NCBI GenBank assembly: GCA_030645495.1
Contig: JAUSLV010000006.1
Coordinates: 1 to 64,000 of the forward strand
Direction of reading: 5' to 3'
Source of the DNA: Actinomycetota bacterium
Lineage (GTDB): Bacteria; Actinomycetota; Acidimicrobiia; Acidimicrobiales; Ilumatobacteraceae
Length of the DNA stretch: 64,000 nt
Part shown: one piece after another, positions 18,132-25,391 of the stretch
Layout: each line of letters starts with the position of its first letter
Numbering within the stretch: the first letter of the stretch is position 1
Notes under the pieces: model-generated
Told to the model about the DNA's origin: nothing
The model's database searches: none
Seen by the model: only the letters and a program-made list of their open reading frames with translations
Made by a program: the position numbers and the translations under genes

Positions 18132-18137
18132 ACGCTA
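18132..18137 (-). promoter_or_regulatory. -10 box TAGCGT overlapping the plsY stop codon
   Basis: On the minus strand the box ends 7 nt before the Ddn-like ATG at 18124. Its first three bases are the TAG stop of plsY. Confidence 0.4.
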
Positions 18138-18728
18138 TCCCTGCGACGACGGCAGTTGTTGCGCGGACAACTCTTCGCCATCCAACAATCTCTTGATGTT
18201 GTCCGTGTGGCGGATCATCACCAGCCCGTTGATGCCGATGATGGTGGCGATCTCCCACGCGGGGGCACCCTTGATCGCCACGCCGGCGGGCAGGCCCACC
18301 ATCACCACGATCGATGCCACCGACGCCTTCTGCGAGGCCTTCAGCGAGGCGTACCACAGCACGGCGAGAAGGCCCGAGACCACCGGCTGCAGCACGAACG
18401 CCGCGCCCGACATGGTGGCTACGCCTTTGCCACCGCGCAGGCGGCGGGTGATGGGGAACATGTGGCCGAGCACCGCGGCGGTGACCATCCCCCAGGCCAC
18501 TCGGCGGTCGTCGATCAGTAGGCCCACCGCCGCGGGAATCGTGCCCTTCAGCCCGTCGAGCACGAACACCAGCACGCCCCACGGCTTGCCGAATGTGCGC
18601 GAGATGTTGGAGGCGCCGGGGTTGCCCGAGCCGACCTTGGTGATGTCGACGCCCTTGCTGCGGGCGATCATGACCGCGCTGGGGAACGTGCCGAGCGCGT
18701 ACGCGGGAATCAGGAGCAGCCAGATCAT
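18135..18728 (-). CDS. plsY: Glycerol-3-phosphate acyltransferase PlsY
   Basis: 197 residues, five predicted membrane helices. PlsY signatures are intact: the SGNPGASNISR motif near residue 34 and GHMFPITRRLRGGKGVAT near residue 89. It transfers acyl from acyl-phosphate to glycerol-3-phosphate, the first step of phospholipid synthesis. A Shine-Dalgarno sequence (AAGGGGGG) precedes the ATG, and TAAGGT at 18762-18767 gives a leader of about 25-30 nt. The C-terminal 20 residues are a polar tail. Confidence 0.93.
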   Translation of the reverse strand: MIWLLLIPAYALGTFPSAVMIARSKGVDITKVGSGNPGASNISRTFGKPWGVLVFVLDGLKGTIPAAVGLLIDDRRVAWGMVTAAVLGHMFPITRRLRGGKGVATMSGAAFVLQPVVSGLLAVLWYASLKASQKASVASIVVMVGLPAGVAIKGAPAWEIATIIGINGLVMIRHTDNIKRLLDGEELSAQQLPSSQG

Positions 18729-18761
18729 CCGCCCCCCTTCCGAACGCTGGCGGTGCAGGTC

Positions 18762-18767
18762 ACCTTA
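18762..18767 (-). promoter_or_regulatory. -10 box TAAGGT for plsY
   Basis: It lies between the mftC hairpin and plsY. It ends 33 nt before the plsY ATG, whose Shine-Dalgarno indicates a leadered transcript. Confidence 0.35.
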
Positions 18768-18809
18768 GAGCGTGCGCGCCCGCCCGACCGGGTCTGCCCC
18801 GCCACTCAC

Positions 18810-18860
18810 CATTCCCGAGGGTTTCGGCGAGGCCTGCCCACGTAGAAACCCTCGGGAATG
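18810..18860 (-). terminator. Perfect 16-bp hairpin after mftC
   Basis: CATTCCCGAGGGTTTC (18810-18825) pairs exactly with GAAACCCTCGGGAATG (18845-18860) around a 19-nt loop, starting 8 nt past the mftC stop. There is no T-tract, so it is either a T-less actinobacterial terminator or an mRNA 3'-stabilising hairpin for mftABC. Confidence 0.6.
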
Positions 18861-18868
18861 TGGTGCGG

Positions 18869-20029
18869 CTACGCGTGGGCGGGGTGGCGAGCGGGTTTGG
18901 TGTGGTCGGGGGTGGGGCGCGGCTTCAGGCTGACGCTCACCGGCACGGCGGGCTGCTGCGCGCCTAGGCCGGCCAACTGTGCCAACTCGGCGAGCGCGAC
19001 TTCGCCGTCGCCGCCGACGCACTCGGGGTCGGGGCCATCCAGCGGCAGGCCGGTGAAGAACTTCGCGGCCATGCACCCGCCCTGGCAGGCGTCGAACGCG
19101 CCGCAGCTGGCGCATGCGCCTGCCGACTGGGGCTCGCGCAGTTCGCGGAACAGATCGCTCTCGCGCCACACCTCGGTGAAGCCACCCTGGTCGCGCACGT
19201 TGCCGGCCTTGAAGTCGCCGTGGATCACGAACGGGCAGGCGTACACGTCGCCCACCGGATCCACCAGGCACACCACTCGCCCGGCGCCGCACATGTTCAA
19301 GCCGGGCAGCGGGTCGCCCAGCGCGTTGAGGTGGAAGAACGAGTCGCCGGTGAGCACGTTGTCGCCGTTGGCCATCAGCCAGTTGTAGATCTCGCGTTGC
19401 TGCGCGTTGGTGGGGTGCAGATCGTCCCAACTGTCGACGCCGCGACCGCTGGGGCGCAGGCGGGTGAGCCGCAACTGCGCGCCGTAGTCGTCGGCCAGCG
19501 CCTTGAACCGGTCGAGCTGGGGCACGTTGTGGCGGGTGGCCACCACGCTGATCTTGAACGGCCCGAAGTTGGCCGCCGCCAGATTGTCCATCGCCTTGCG
19601 GGCCATGTCGTAGCTGCCGATGCCGCGCACGGCGTCGTTGGTGACCGCATCGACCCCGTCGAGGCTGATCTGGATGTCGAGGTAGTCCATCGCGGCCAGC
19701 CGGCGGGCCTTCTCGGCGTCGATGAACGCGCCGTTGGTGGAGAACTTCACGCCGATGCCGTTGCCGATCGAGTGCTCGACGATCTCGAAGAAGTCGCGGC
19801 GCACCATCGGCTCGCCGCCGCCGATGTTGATGTAGAACACCTGCAGGTCGCGCAACTCGTCGAGCACCCGCTTGGCCTCGGCGGTGGACAGCTCGCGCTC
19901 GTCGCGTTGGCCCGACGACGACAGGCAGTGCACGCACTGCAGGTTGCACGCGTAGGTGAGCTCCCACGTGAGGCAGATCGGGGCGTCGAGCCCGGTCTTG
20001 AGCTGGCTGACGAGGGACTCGACGCTCAC
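18869..20029 (-). CDS. mftC: Mycofactocin radical SAM maturase MftC
   Basis: 386 residues. The radical SAM triad is Cys28, Cys32 and Cys35 (YACNLQCVHC), with the glycine-rich INIGGGEP strand. The C-terminal half carries SPASM-type auxiliary cluster cysteines (LNMCGAGR...VYACPF...CASCGAFDACQGGC...PEC). In the known pathway MftC oxidatively decarboxylates the C-terminal Tyr of MftA and then links the Val-Tyr residues. The GTG start at 20029 overlaps the mftB stop (GTGA), showing coupling. The frame is open further upstream within mftB. Confidence 0.95.
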   Translation of the reverse strand: MSVESLVSQLKTGLDAPICLTWELTYACNLQCVHCLSSSGQRDERELSTAEAKRVLDELRDLQVFYINIGGGEPMVRRDFFEIVEHSIGNGIGVKFSTNGAFIDAEKARRLAAMDYLDIQISLDGVDAVTNDAVRGIGSYDMARKAMDNLAAANFGPFKISVVATRHNVPQLDRFKALADDYGAQLRLTRLRPSGRGVDSWDDLHPTNAQQREIYNWLMANGDNVLTGDSFFHLNALGDPLPGLNMCGAGRVVCLVDPVGDVYACPFVIHGDFKAGNVRDQGGFTEVWRESDLFRELREPQSAGACASCGAFDACQGGCMAAKFFTGLPLDGPDPECVGGDGEVALAELAQLAGLGAQQPAVPVSVSLKPRPTPDHTKPARHPAHA

Positions 20030-20355
20030 GGACGGCTCCGTTCGATGACGACTTCGGACTTCACTAGCGATTGAAACGCCGACGCGAACGAGGGCCAGCG
20101 GCGCGGCTCGATGGCGCACGCTTCGAGCGTGGCGGCCAGCGACGGATGGTCGGCCAGCGCCCTGGCGACGGCGACCATGTCGGGGTGCTTCAGGAACACC
20201 AACCGGCGGTTGCCGTAGTGGTACGCCAGCGCGCCGAACGGCTCGGGGCGCAGTGCCACCTGGGGGTGCAGCGCGAGCGGCCGGGCCAAAAGTTCCGCTG
20301 GCAGAACGGCGGGCAGCTCGTGCGGCAGAGCGGGAGCGCTCAGCTCAGTAGACAC
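20026..20355 (-). CDS. mftB: Mycofactocin precursor-binding chaperone MftB
   Basis: 109 residues, a PqqD-like RiPP recognition element: HPQVALRPEPFGALAYHYGNRRLVFLKHPDMVAV is the winged strand region that binds the leader peptide. Its position between mftA and mftC and overlaps at both ends (11 nt with mftA, 4 nt with mftC) are diagnostic. It presents MftA to MftC. The GTG start lies inside the last codons of mftA. Confidence 0.93.
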   Translation of the reverse strand: MSTELSAPALPHELPAVLPAELLARPLALHPQVALRPEPFGALAYHYGNRRLVFLKHPDMVAVARALADHPSLAATLEACAIEPRRWPSFASAFQSLVKSEVVIERSRP

Positions 20356-20443
20356 CGCACATGCCGTCGATGGAGATCTCTTCCACCAGCAGCTCTTCCT
20401 CGATCTCGATGGCTTCGTTCGTGTCGACGATGTCGCGTTCCAT
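20345..20443 (-). CDS. mftA: Mycofactocin precursor peptide MftA
   Basis: 32 residues ending IDGMCGVY. The conserved C-terminal Val-Tyr dipeptide becomes the redox-active mycofactocin core after MftC processing. The preceding acidic leader (EAIEIEEELLVEEIS) is the MftB-binding part. The gene is easily missed because of its size and its overlap with mftB. A TAGTCT box ends 7 nt before the ATG. The gene is divergent from a HelD-type helicase gene. Confidence 0.96.
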   Translation of the reverse strand: MERDIVDTNEAIEIEEELLVEEISIDGMCGVY

Positions 20444-20450
20444 GGAGGCG

Positions 20451-20456
20451 AGACTA
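20451..20456 (-). promoter_or_regulatory. -10 box TAGTCT for the mftABC operon
   Basis: On the minus strand the box ends 7 nt before the mftA ATG at 20443, so the precursor-peptide mRNA is probably leaderless. Confidence 0.5.
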
Positions 20457-20479
20457 GCGGCCCTGGAGCGGAATCTGGA

Positions 20480-20485
20480 TAGCGT
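20480..20485 (+). promoter_or_regulatory. -10 box TAGCGT for helD-like gene
   Basis: It ends 10 nt before the GTG at 20496. It lies 24 bp from the mftA -10 box on the other strand, so the two promoters are back to back. Confidence 0.35.
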
Positions 20486-20495
20486 GGCGACCCCT

Positions 20496-22451
20496 GTGAA
20501 TTCGTCCGTGTTCCCCGATCTCGCCGCCGAGCGGGCGCACCTGGGGTTCGCCCGCGCCTGCCGCGACCGGATGATCGAGCGCTTCGGCGCGCTCGACCCG
20601 CAGGGCGCGGCCGACGAGATCACCAAGGAGTACATCGAGGTCACGGTCGCCGAGGCGCTCGACGACCTGCGCACACCGGGCGCAGGCGACTTCTTCGGCC
20701 GGATCAGCGAGGAAAGTGCGGCGGGCAGCGCTGTCGGCGACACCTGGTACATCGGCCGGCGACACATCGAGAACGACCACCACGACCCGGTGGTCGTGGA
20801 TTGGCGGGCACCGATCGCTGCGCCGTTCTACCGTGCCACCCACGCCGACCCGTTCGGCCTGGCCCACCGCCGCCGCTTCACGCTGGCCACCGACGAGCAG
20901 GGGGTCAACGAGCTGACGGCCTACTTGGACGAGCAGCTCGACGACCCCGACCACGAGGCCGCAGGTTCGGGCATCCCCGACCCCGTGCTGGCCGAGATCG
21001 GCGCGGCGCGCACGGGTGCGATGCGCGAGATCGTGGCCACCATCCAGGCCGAGCAGGACGAGGTGATCCGCGCGCCGCTGGGCCAGTGCCTGGTGGTGCA
21101 GGGCGGCCCGGGCACGGGCAAGACGGCGGTGGGTCTGCACCGCGCCGCGTTCTTGCTGTTCGAGCACCGTCGTCGGCTGGTGCGCGACGGCGTGCTGGTG
21201 GTGGGCCCCAACAAGGTGTTCCTCGACTACATCGGCAATGTGCTGCCGTCGCTGGGCGAGCGCAGCGTGCAGCAACGCACCGCGCTCGAGCTGTGCGTGC
21301 CCAAGGTGGAGATCACCGGCGAGGATTCGCGCGACGAGCGACGGCAGAAGGGGTCACCCGAGATGCTGGCCGCGTTGGAGGCCGCCACCACCGGGCACGT
21401 CGTGGTGCCTGCGGAGGATCTGCGCATCCCGCTGGGGGCGCGCACGGTGGTGATCACCCGCGACGAGTTGGCCGGGTGGCTGCAGCAGGCGTTGGCCGCC
21501 AACGCGCCCGTCAACAAGCGCCGCGACTCGATGAAGGGGCTCGTGCAGCGCGACATGATGCGCCGCCTCGATCGCGACGACGTGTGGGAGAAGGCCCCGG
21601 CGCTGCGCGCTGCCATCACGAAGGCATGGCCCACCCGCCTGCCGATCAAGTTGGTCGACCAACTGCTCGCCGCTCGGGTGCCTGGGCCGTCGGGCAAGAA
21701 GCGGCAGTGGACCGTGGCCGACCAGTTCTTGGTCGACGAGGCCAACTCACTGCTCAACGGCACGCCGTTCACGTACGGCCACGTGGTGGTCGACGAGGCG
21801 CAAGACCACAGCGCTGTGGCGTTGCGCTGCATCGGGCGCCGCAGCCCCGCAGGTTCGCTCACGATCCTCGGCGACCTGGCGCAGTCCACCACGCCCGCCG
21901 GCCAGCGCGACTGGGCCGAGGCACTGCGCTACCTGGTGGGCGGCGGCGATGCGTCGGTCGCGCACCTCACGATCGGCTACCGCGTGCCCGCCCCGATCCT
22001 CGACGTCGCCAACCGCCTGTTGCCGCACACCGCGGTGCACACCCCGGCCAGCCGCAGCGTGCGGGTGGATGGCATCGCACCAGCGGTTCGAGTGGCGGCG
22101 CCCGGCGAGCTGGCTGCGGCGGTGGCCGACGAGGTGCGCCTGGTGCGCCACCGCCACCACAACACCGGGCTCGTGGCCCCGCTGGCGCTGCATGGCGCGC
22201 TGGCGCAAGCGCTGGCCGCGATCGGGCTGCACGCCACCGATCGCGTGCACGACCTCGGCCACGACGACGTGCCGATCTTCCACGCCGAAGCGGTGAAGGG
22301 CCTCGAGTTCGACGGCGTGGTGGTGGTGAACCCGCACGAGATCTTCGACGGCTCCGCGCTCGGTGCACGGTTGCTGTACGTGGCGATGACCCGTGCGGTG
22401 CAGGTGTTGCACGTCGTCACCGACGCACCGCTGCCCGCAGCCATCGCCTGA
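20496..22451 (+). CDS. HelD-like UvrD/Rep superfamily ATPase
   Basis: About 651 residues. The N-terminal ERAHLGFARACRDRM arm and the DTWYIGRRHIEND...DWRAPIAAPFYRA block are typical of HelD, the ATPase that removes stalled RNA polymerase from DNA. Helicase motifs are Walker A GGPGTGKTAVG, motif II VVVDEAQDHS, motif IV IGYRVPAPIL and the last motif LLYVAMTRA. The start is uncertain: GTG at 20496 fits the TAGCGT box; in-frame GTG at 20484 and ATG at 20442 are alternatives, the last one meeting the mftA ATG head to head. Confidence 0.85.
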   Translation: MNSSVFPDLAAERAHLGFARACRDRMIERFGALDPQGAADEITKEYIEVTVAEALDDLRTPGAGDFFGRISEESAAGSAVGDTWYIGRRHIENDHHDPVVVDWRAPIAAPFYRATHADPFGLAHRRRFTLATDEQGVNELTAYLDEQLDDPDHEAAGSGIPDPVLAEIGAARTGAMREIVATIQAEQDEVIRAPLGQCLVVQGGPGTGKTAVGLHRAAFLLFEHRRRLVRDGVLVVGPNKVFLDYIGNVLPSLGERSVQQRTALELCVPKVEITGEDSRDERRQKGSPEMLAALEAATTGHVVVPAEDLRIPLGARTVVITRDELAGWLQQALAANAPVNKRRDSMKGLVQRDMMRRLDRDDVWEKAPALRAAITKAWPTRLPIKLVDQLLAARVPGPSGKKRQWTVADQFLVDEANSLLNGTPFTYGHVVVDEAQDHSAVALRCIGRRSPAGSLTILGDLAQSTTPAGQRDWAEALRYLVGGGDASVAHLTIGYRVPAPILDVANRLLPHTAVHTPASRSVRVDGIAPAVRVAAPGELAAAVADEVRLVRHRHHNTGLVAPLALHGALAQALAAIGLHATDRVHDLGHDDVPIFHAEAVKGLEFDGVVVVNPHEIFDGSALGARLLYVAMTRAVQVLHVVTDAPLPAAIA

Positions 22452-22457
22452 CGGCGG

Positions 22458-22655
22458 CTACGCCTGTGGCGGGGCCGCGGCCTTGCGGCGGCGCAGCAGC
22501 GCGGTGATGGCGACGGCGGCCACGGCCACTGCGACGGCGGCGACGATGCCCACCACGAGGCCGGTGTTCGAGCTGGAGCCGCCGCTGGCGGCGGCGGTGG
22601 TCTCGTCGGGGATGACGTCGGCGGGCAACCAGGCGAGTGTGTGCAACAGGGTCAT
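22458..22655 (-). CDS. 65-aa single-helix membrane protein
   Basis: A Ser/Gly-rich N-terminal half is followed by one hydrophobic helix (TGLVVGIVAAVAVAVAAVAI) and an Arg/Lys-rich cytoplasmic stop (LLRRRKAAAPPQA). A hydrophobic N-terminus (MTLLHTLAWLPADV) may be a weak signal. The start overlaps the stop of the multi-pass membrane gene upstream by 4 nt (ATGA), so the two are translationally coupled and may work together. No family recognised. Confidence 0.6.
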   Translation of the reverse strand: MTLLHTLAWLPADVIPDETTAAASGGSSSNTGLVVGIVAAVAVAVAAVAITALLRRRKAAAPPQA

Positions 22656-23650
22656 GATCGGTTCCTTGCAGTGGTCGTTGGAGTGATGGTGGGAGTGGTC
22701 GTGGAGCGGGACAGGGCGATGGGGCCGGTGGCGAGCGTGGCCAGCAGCAACATCAACAAGGGGTACTCGACGTAGGCGTGGTACGAGGCGAGGGACGCGT
22801 AGATCCGTCGACCCTCCGGCCCGCTGGTGAGTTGCAGCACGCCGATCAGCGTGGCCAGCGCCAGCAGGCCGGGCACGAACACACGCGGCCGCAAGAACTC
22901 GCCGAAGCCGCGCACTCGGCCCGCGCGGCGGTGTTCGGGGCCGGCCACGGCGGGCAGGAAGCCGCACCAGATGACGTAGTGCATCAGCTGCCCGAAGCAG
23001 AACACGATCAGGAACCGCAGCGGCCACTCGCCGCCCCATCCGGCCGGTGTGTAGACGGCAGCCACCTGCGTGGCGGAACGGTCGGCAGCCCACGTGCCCA
23101 ACCCCCACGAGCTGCGGTCGAACACGCCCCCCAGCACGAGGGCCGGGATGGCCACTGCCCACCCGAGCTGGGCGACGCGGAACAGCGTGCGGCCGGCACG
23201 AGTGCCACGGTCGCGCGACCACTCCCACAGGAACGCCACCGGGGTGAGGTTGTGCAGGTGGGCCACCACCACGACGTACCACGCCGGGTTGCGCAGCGCG
23301 GGCACGGCCAACCCGCCGATCGCGATCACACCCACCAGCGCGGCGGCCCACCGGCGGCGGGTGCACCAGGCCCACGCACCGACGGCAAGGGCCAGTGCGA
23401 TCGAGGCCTCGATGCGGGTGCCCTTCGGGCCCAGTTGCGCCAGCCGCACGACGGCGATGGCGGTGAGCGGCACGAGCAGCCAGGCGAATACGCGCCACGA
23501 CACGGCAGTGGAGAAGCGCCCGATGACGTAGCGCGATTCGAGGCCGAGATGGGCGACGCCGAACACTGCGATCGCGATCACCGCCAGCGGCACCGGAGCG
23601 ATCACCGCGAGCACGAGCGCGAGCACCGGCGCGACGACGAAGGCGAGCAC
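22652..23650 (-). CDS. Multi-pass membrane protein of unknown function
   Basis: About 332 residues with eight or nine hydrophobic helices, including VLALVLAVIAPVPLAVIAIAV near the start, several Trp-rich segments and CFGQLMHYVIWCGFLPAVAG. Conserved-looking histidines (VVVVAHLHNLTP, GQLMHYVIW) hint at metal or haem binding, but I cannot name a family. The start is uncertain: the frame is open far upstream, and GTG at 23650 is chosen because it leaves room for the divergent gene at 23690. The stop is coupled to the 65-aa gene. Confidence 0.55.
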   Translation of the reverse strand: MLAFVVAPVLALVLAVIAPVPLAVIAIAVFGVAHLGLESRYVIGRFSTAVSWRVFAWLLVPLTAIAVVRLAQLGPKGTRIEASIALALAVGAWAWCTRRRWAAALVGVIAIGGLAVPALRNPAWYVVVVAHLHNLTPVAFLWEWSRDRGTRAGRTLFRVAQLGWAVAIPALVLGGVFDRSSWGLGTWAADRSATQVAAVYTPAGWGGEWPLRFLIVFCFGQLMHYVIWCGFLPAVAGPEHRRAGRVRGFGEFLRPRVFVPGLLALATLIGVLQLTSGPEGRRIYASLASYHAYVEYPLLMLLLATLATGPIALSRSTTTPTITPTTTARNRS

Positions 23651-23689
23651 GAACGGTCGGCCGTGCGCCGGCGATGCTGACGGCGCGTC

Positions 23690-24100
23690 ATGCGCGGCTG
23701 GGTCATACTGCTCGGCGTGTCGTACGTCGCCGACCTGGGGCTCACGCTGGTGGTGGAGGTGCCCGTCGTCGTGGGTGTCACGCATGCGGTGGGCGTCGCC
23801 GCTCGCCGCAGCCTGCCCGTCGCGATCGCCGCCAACCTGCTCACGCACCCCGTGCTGTGGTTCGTGGCCGCGCCGTGGGGCACCGATCACCTGGGCATCA
23901 CCGGCCTGCTGCTCGCCGAAGGCTGCGTGGTGGCCGTGGAGGCTGCTGTGTTCGCTTGCTGGTTGCGTCCCCGCCCCCGCCCCCGCCCCCGCCGGAACCC
24001 CCGCCCCCGCCTCGCCGGCGGGCTGACCGGCGGGCTGGCCGGCTGGCTGGCCCTGCTGGCCAACGCCATGTCGGTGGCCGTCGGCATCGTGGTGCACTGA
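23690..24100 (+). CDS. Small membrane protein with Arg-Pro repeat
   Basis: 136 residues. Three or four hydrophobic segments (MRGWVILLGVSYVADLGLTL and following) surround a conserved-looking polar core. A hydrophilic stretch of alternating Arg-Pro (RPRPRPRPRR) near residue 95 is produced by a CCCCCG hexanucleotide repeat, and a last hydrophobic helix ends the protein. It is divergent from the larger membrane gene, with about 40 bp between starts. No family identified. Confidence 0.55.
   Translation: MRGWVILLGVSYVADLGLTLVVEVPVVVGVTHAVGVAARRSLPVAIAANLLTHPVLWFVAAPWGTDHLGITGLLLAEGCVVAVEAAVFACWLRPRPRPRPRRNPRPRLAGGLTGGLAGWLALLANAMSVAVGIVVH
23968..23993. repeat. CCCCCG hexanucleotide repeat inside a coding region
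   Basis: Roughly four hexamer units, and a further shorter run at 23997-24009, encode Arg-Pro pairs in the 136-aa membrane protein. Unit changes would preserve the reading frame and alter only loop length. Confidence 0.6.
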
Positions 24101-24197
24101 GAACCCAGAACCCCGCCCGGAGCTGTTCGCCATGGGCGGATCGTAGTGCACACACCGGTTCGGTACTCACGGTGCGACACGCGAGGCGACCCGCGGG

Positions 24198-24203
24198 TAA
24201 CGT
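24198..24203 (+). promoter_or_regulatory. -10 box TAACGT upstream of the alcohol dehydrogenase
   Basis: It ends 44 nt before the GTG at 24248. A purine-rich Shine-Dalgarno (GGGGGT) lies just ahead of the start, so this transcript appears leadered. Confidence 0.35.
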
Positions 24204-24247
24204 GCGCGCCAGCAACGAGTTCGACACGCCAAGTGGGGGTAACACCG

Positions 24248-25369
24248 GTGAAGACGAAAGCAGCGGTTCTGTGGGAGCGCAACACGCCGTGGGTGATCGA
24301 GGAGATCGACCTCGATCCGCCCAAGGCCGGCGAGGTACTGGTGAAGCTGGTCGCCAGCGGCATGTGCCACAGCGATGAGCACATCGTCACCGGCGACCTG
24401 GCCGGCGTCACCCCCGAGCCGCCGGTGATCGGTGGCCACGAGGGCGCGGGCATCGTGCTCGAGGTGGGCCCGGGCGTGTTCTCCGTCGCCCCGGGCGACC
24501 ATGTGGTGTTCGCGTTCGTGCCCGCCTGCGGCCGCTGCCCGTCGTGCAGCAGCGGTCACAGCAACCTGTGCGACCTCAACGGCATCAGCGGCTACCAGAT
24601 CTCCGACGGCACGTCGCGTCACCACGCCAAGGGCCAAGACCTGCGCCTCGCGGTCGGCGGCCTGGGCACGTTCGCCCATCACACGGTGGTCAACGAGGCC
24701 AGCTGCGTGAAGATCAACCCCGAGTGGCCGCTCGACCGGGCCTGCTTGCTGGGCTGCGGCGTGGTCACCGGCTGGGGCTCGGCCGTGTACGCCGCCCAGG
24801 TGCAGCCGGGCGACATGGTGGCCGTGGTGGGTATCGGTGGCATCGGCGCCGCCGCGGTGCAGGGCGCGAAGCTGGCCGGCGCTCGCGTCGTCACGGCCAT
24901 CGACCCGGTCGAGTTCAAGCGCGAGAAGGCGATGGATTTCGGTGCCACGCACACCGCCACCTCGATCGAGGAGGCCCTCGGCCAGCTCGAAGCGGTCACG
25001 TGGAACCGCGGCTACGACAAGGTGATCATGACGATGGGCGTGGGCAGCAGTGAGGCGCTCAGCCAGGCGTTCTGGTTGGGTGCCAAGCGCAGCAAGATCG
25101 TGGTCACCAACATCCACCCCACCAGCGAGCAGAGCATCGCCATCCCGGCTTCGCTGCTCACCCTGCTCGAGAAGTCGCTGGTCGGCAGCATCTTCGGCAG
25201 TGGCAACCCGCGCCACGACATCCCCAAGCTGATGGAGCTGTACACCCAAGGTCAGCTCGACCTCGACGGCATGGTCACCACCACGTATCCGCTCGAAGGC
25301 GTCAACCAGGGCTACGCCGACATGTACGCGGGCAAGAACATCCGCGGCGTGCTCGTCTACGAGCACTGA
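24248..25369 (+). CDS. NDMA-dependent alcohol dehydrogenase (mycofactocin-type)
   Basis: 373 residues, zinc-dependent MDR family. The catalytic zinc residues are Cys40 (GMCHSDE) and His64-Glu65 (GGHEGAG). The structural zinc lobe holds Cys94, 97, 100 and 108. The Rossmann motif is VGIGGIGAAAVQGAK. This subfamily (HIVTGDLAGVTP, LDGMVTTTYPLEGVNQGYADM) keeps NAD tightly bound and needs an external acceptor: NDMA in vitro and, in mycobacteria, mycofactocin. It is the obvious client of the mftABC product 4 kb away, though that link is inference. Confidence 0.9.
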   Translation: MKTKAAVLWERNTPWVIEEIDLDPPKAGEVLVKLVASGMCHSDEHIVTGDLAGVTPEPPVIGGHEGAGIVLEVGPGVFSVAPGDHVVFAFVPACGRCPSCSSGHSNLCDLNGISGYQISDGTSRHHAKGQDLRLAVGGLGTFAHHTVVNEASCVKINPEWPLDRACLLGCGVVTGWGSAVYAAQVQPGDMVAVVGIGGIGAAAVQGAKLAGARVVTAIDPVEFKREKAMDFGATHTATSIEEALGQLEAVTWNRGYDKVIMTMGVGSSEALSQAFWLGAKRSKIVVTNIHPTSEQSIAIPASLLTLLEKSLVGSIFGSGNPRHDIPKLMELYTQGQLDLDGMVTTTYPLEGVNQGYADMYAGKNIRGVLVYEH

Positions 25370-25391
25370 TCCCCTCGATGACCGACGTCCG

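Noticed and set aside
15869-18196. 775-codon plus-strand open frame opposite the OYE gene
   Set aside because: It spans three well-identified minus-strand genes and has no recognisable motif; it is a stop-poor antisense frame caused by high GC.
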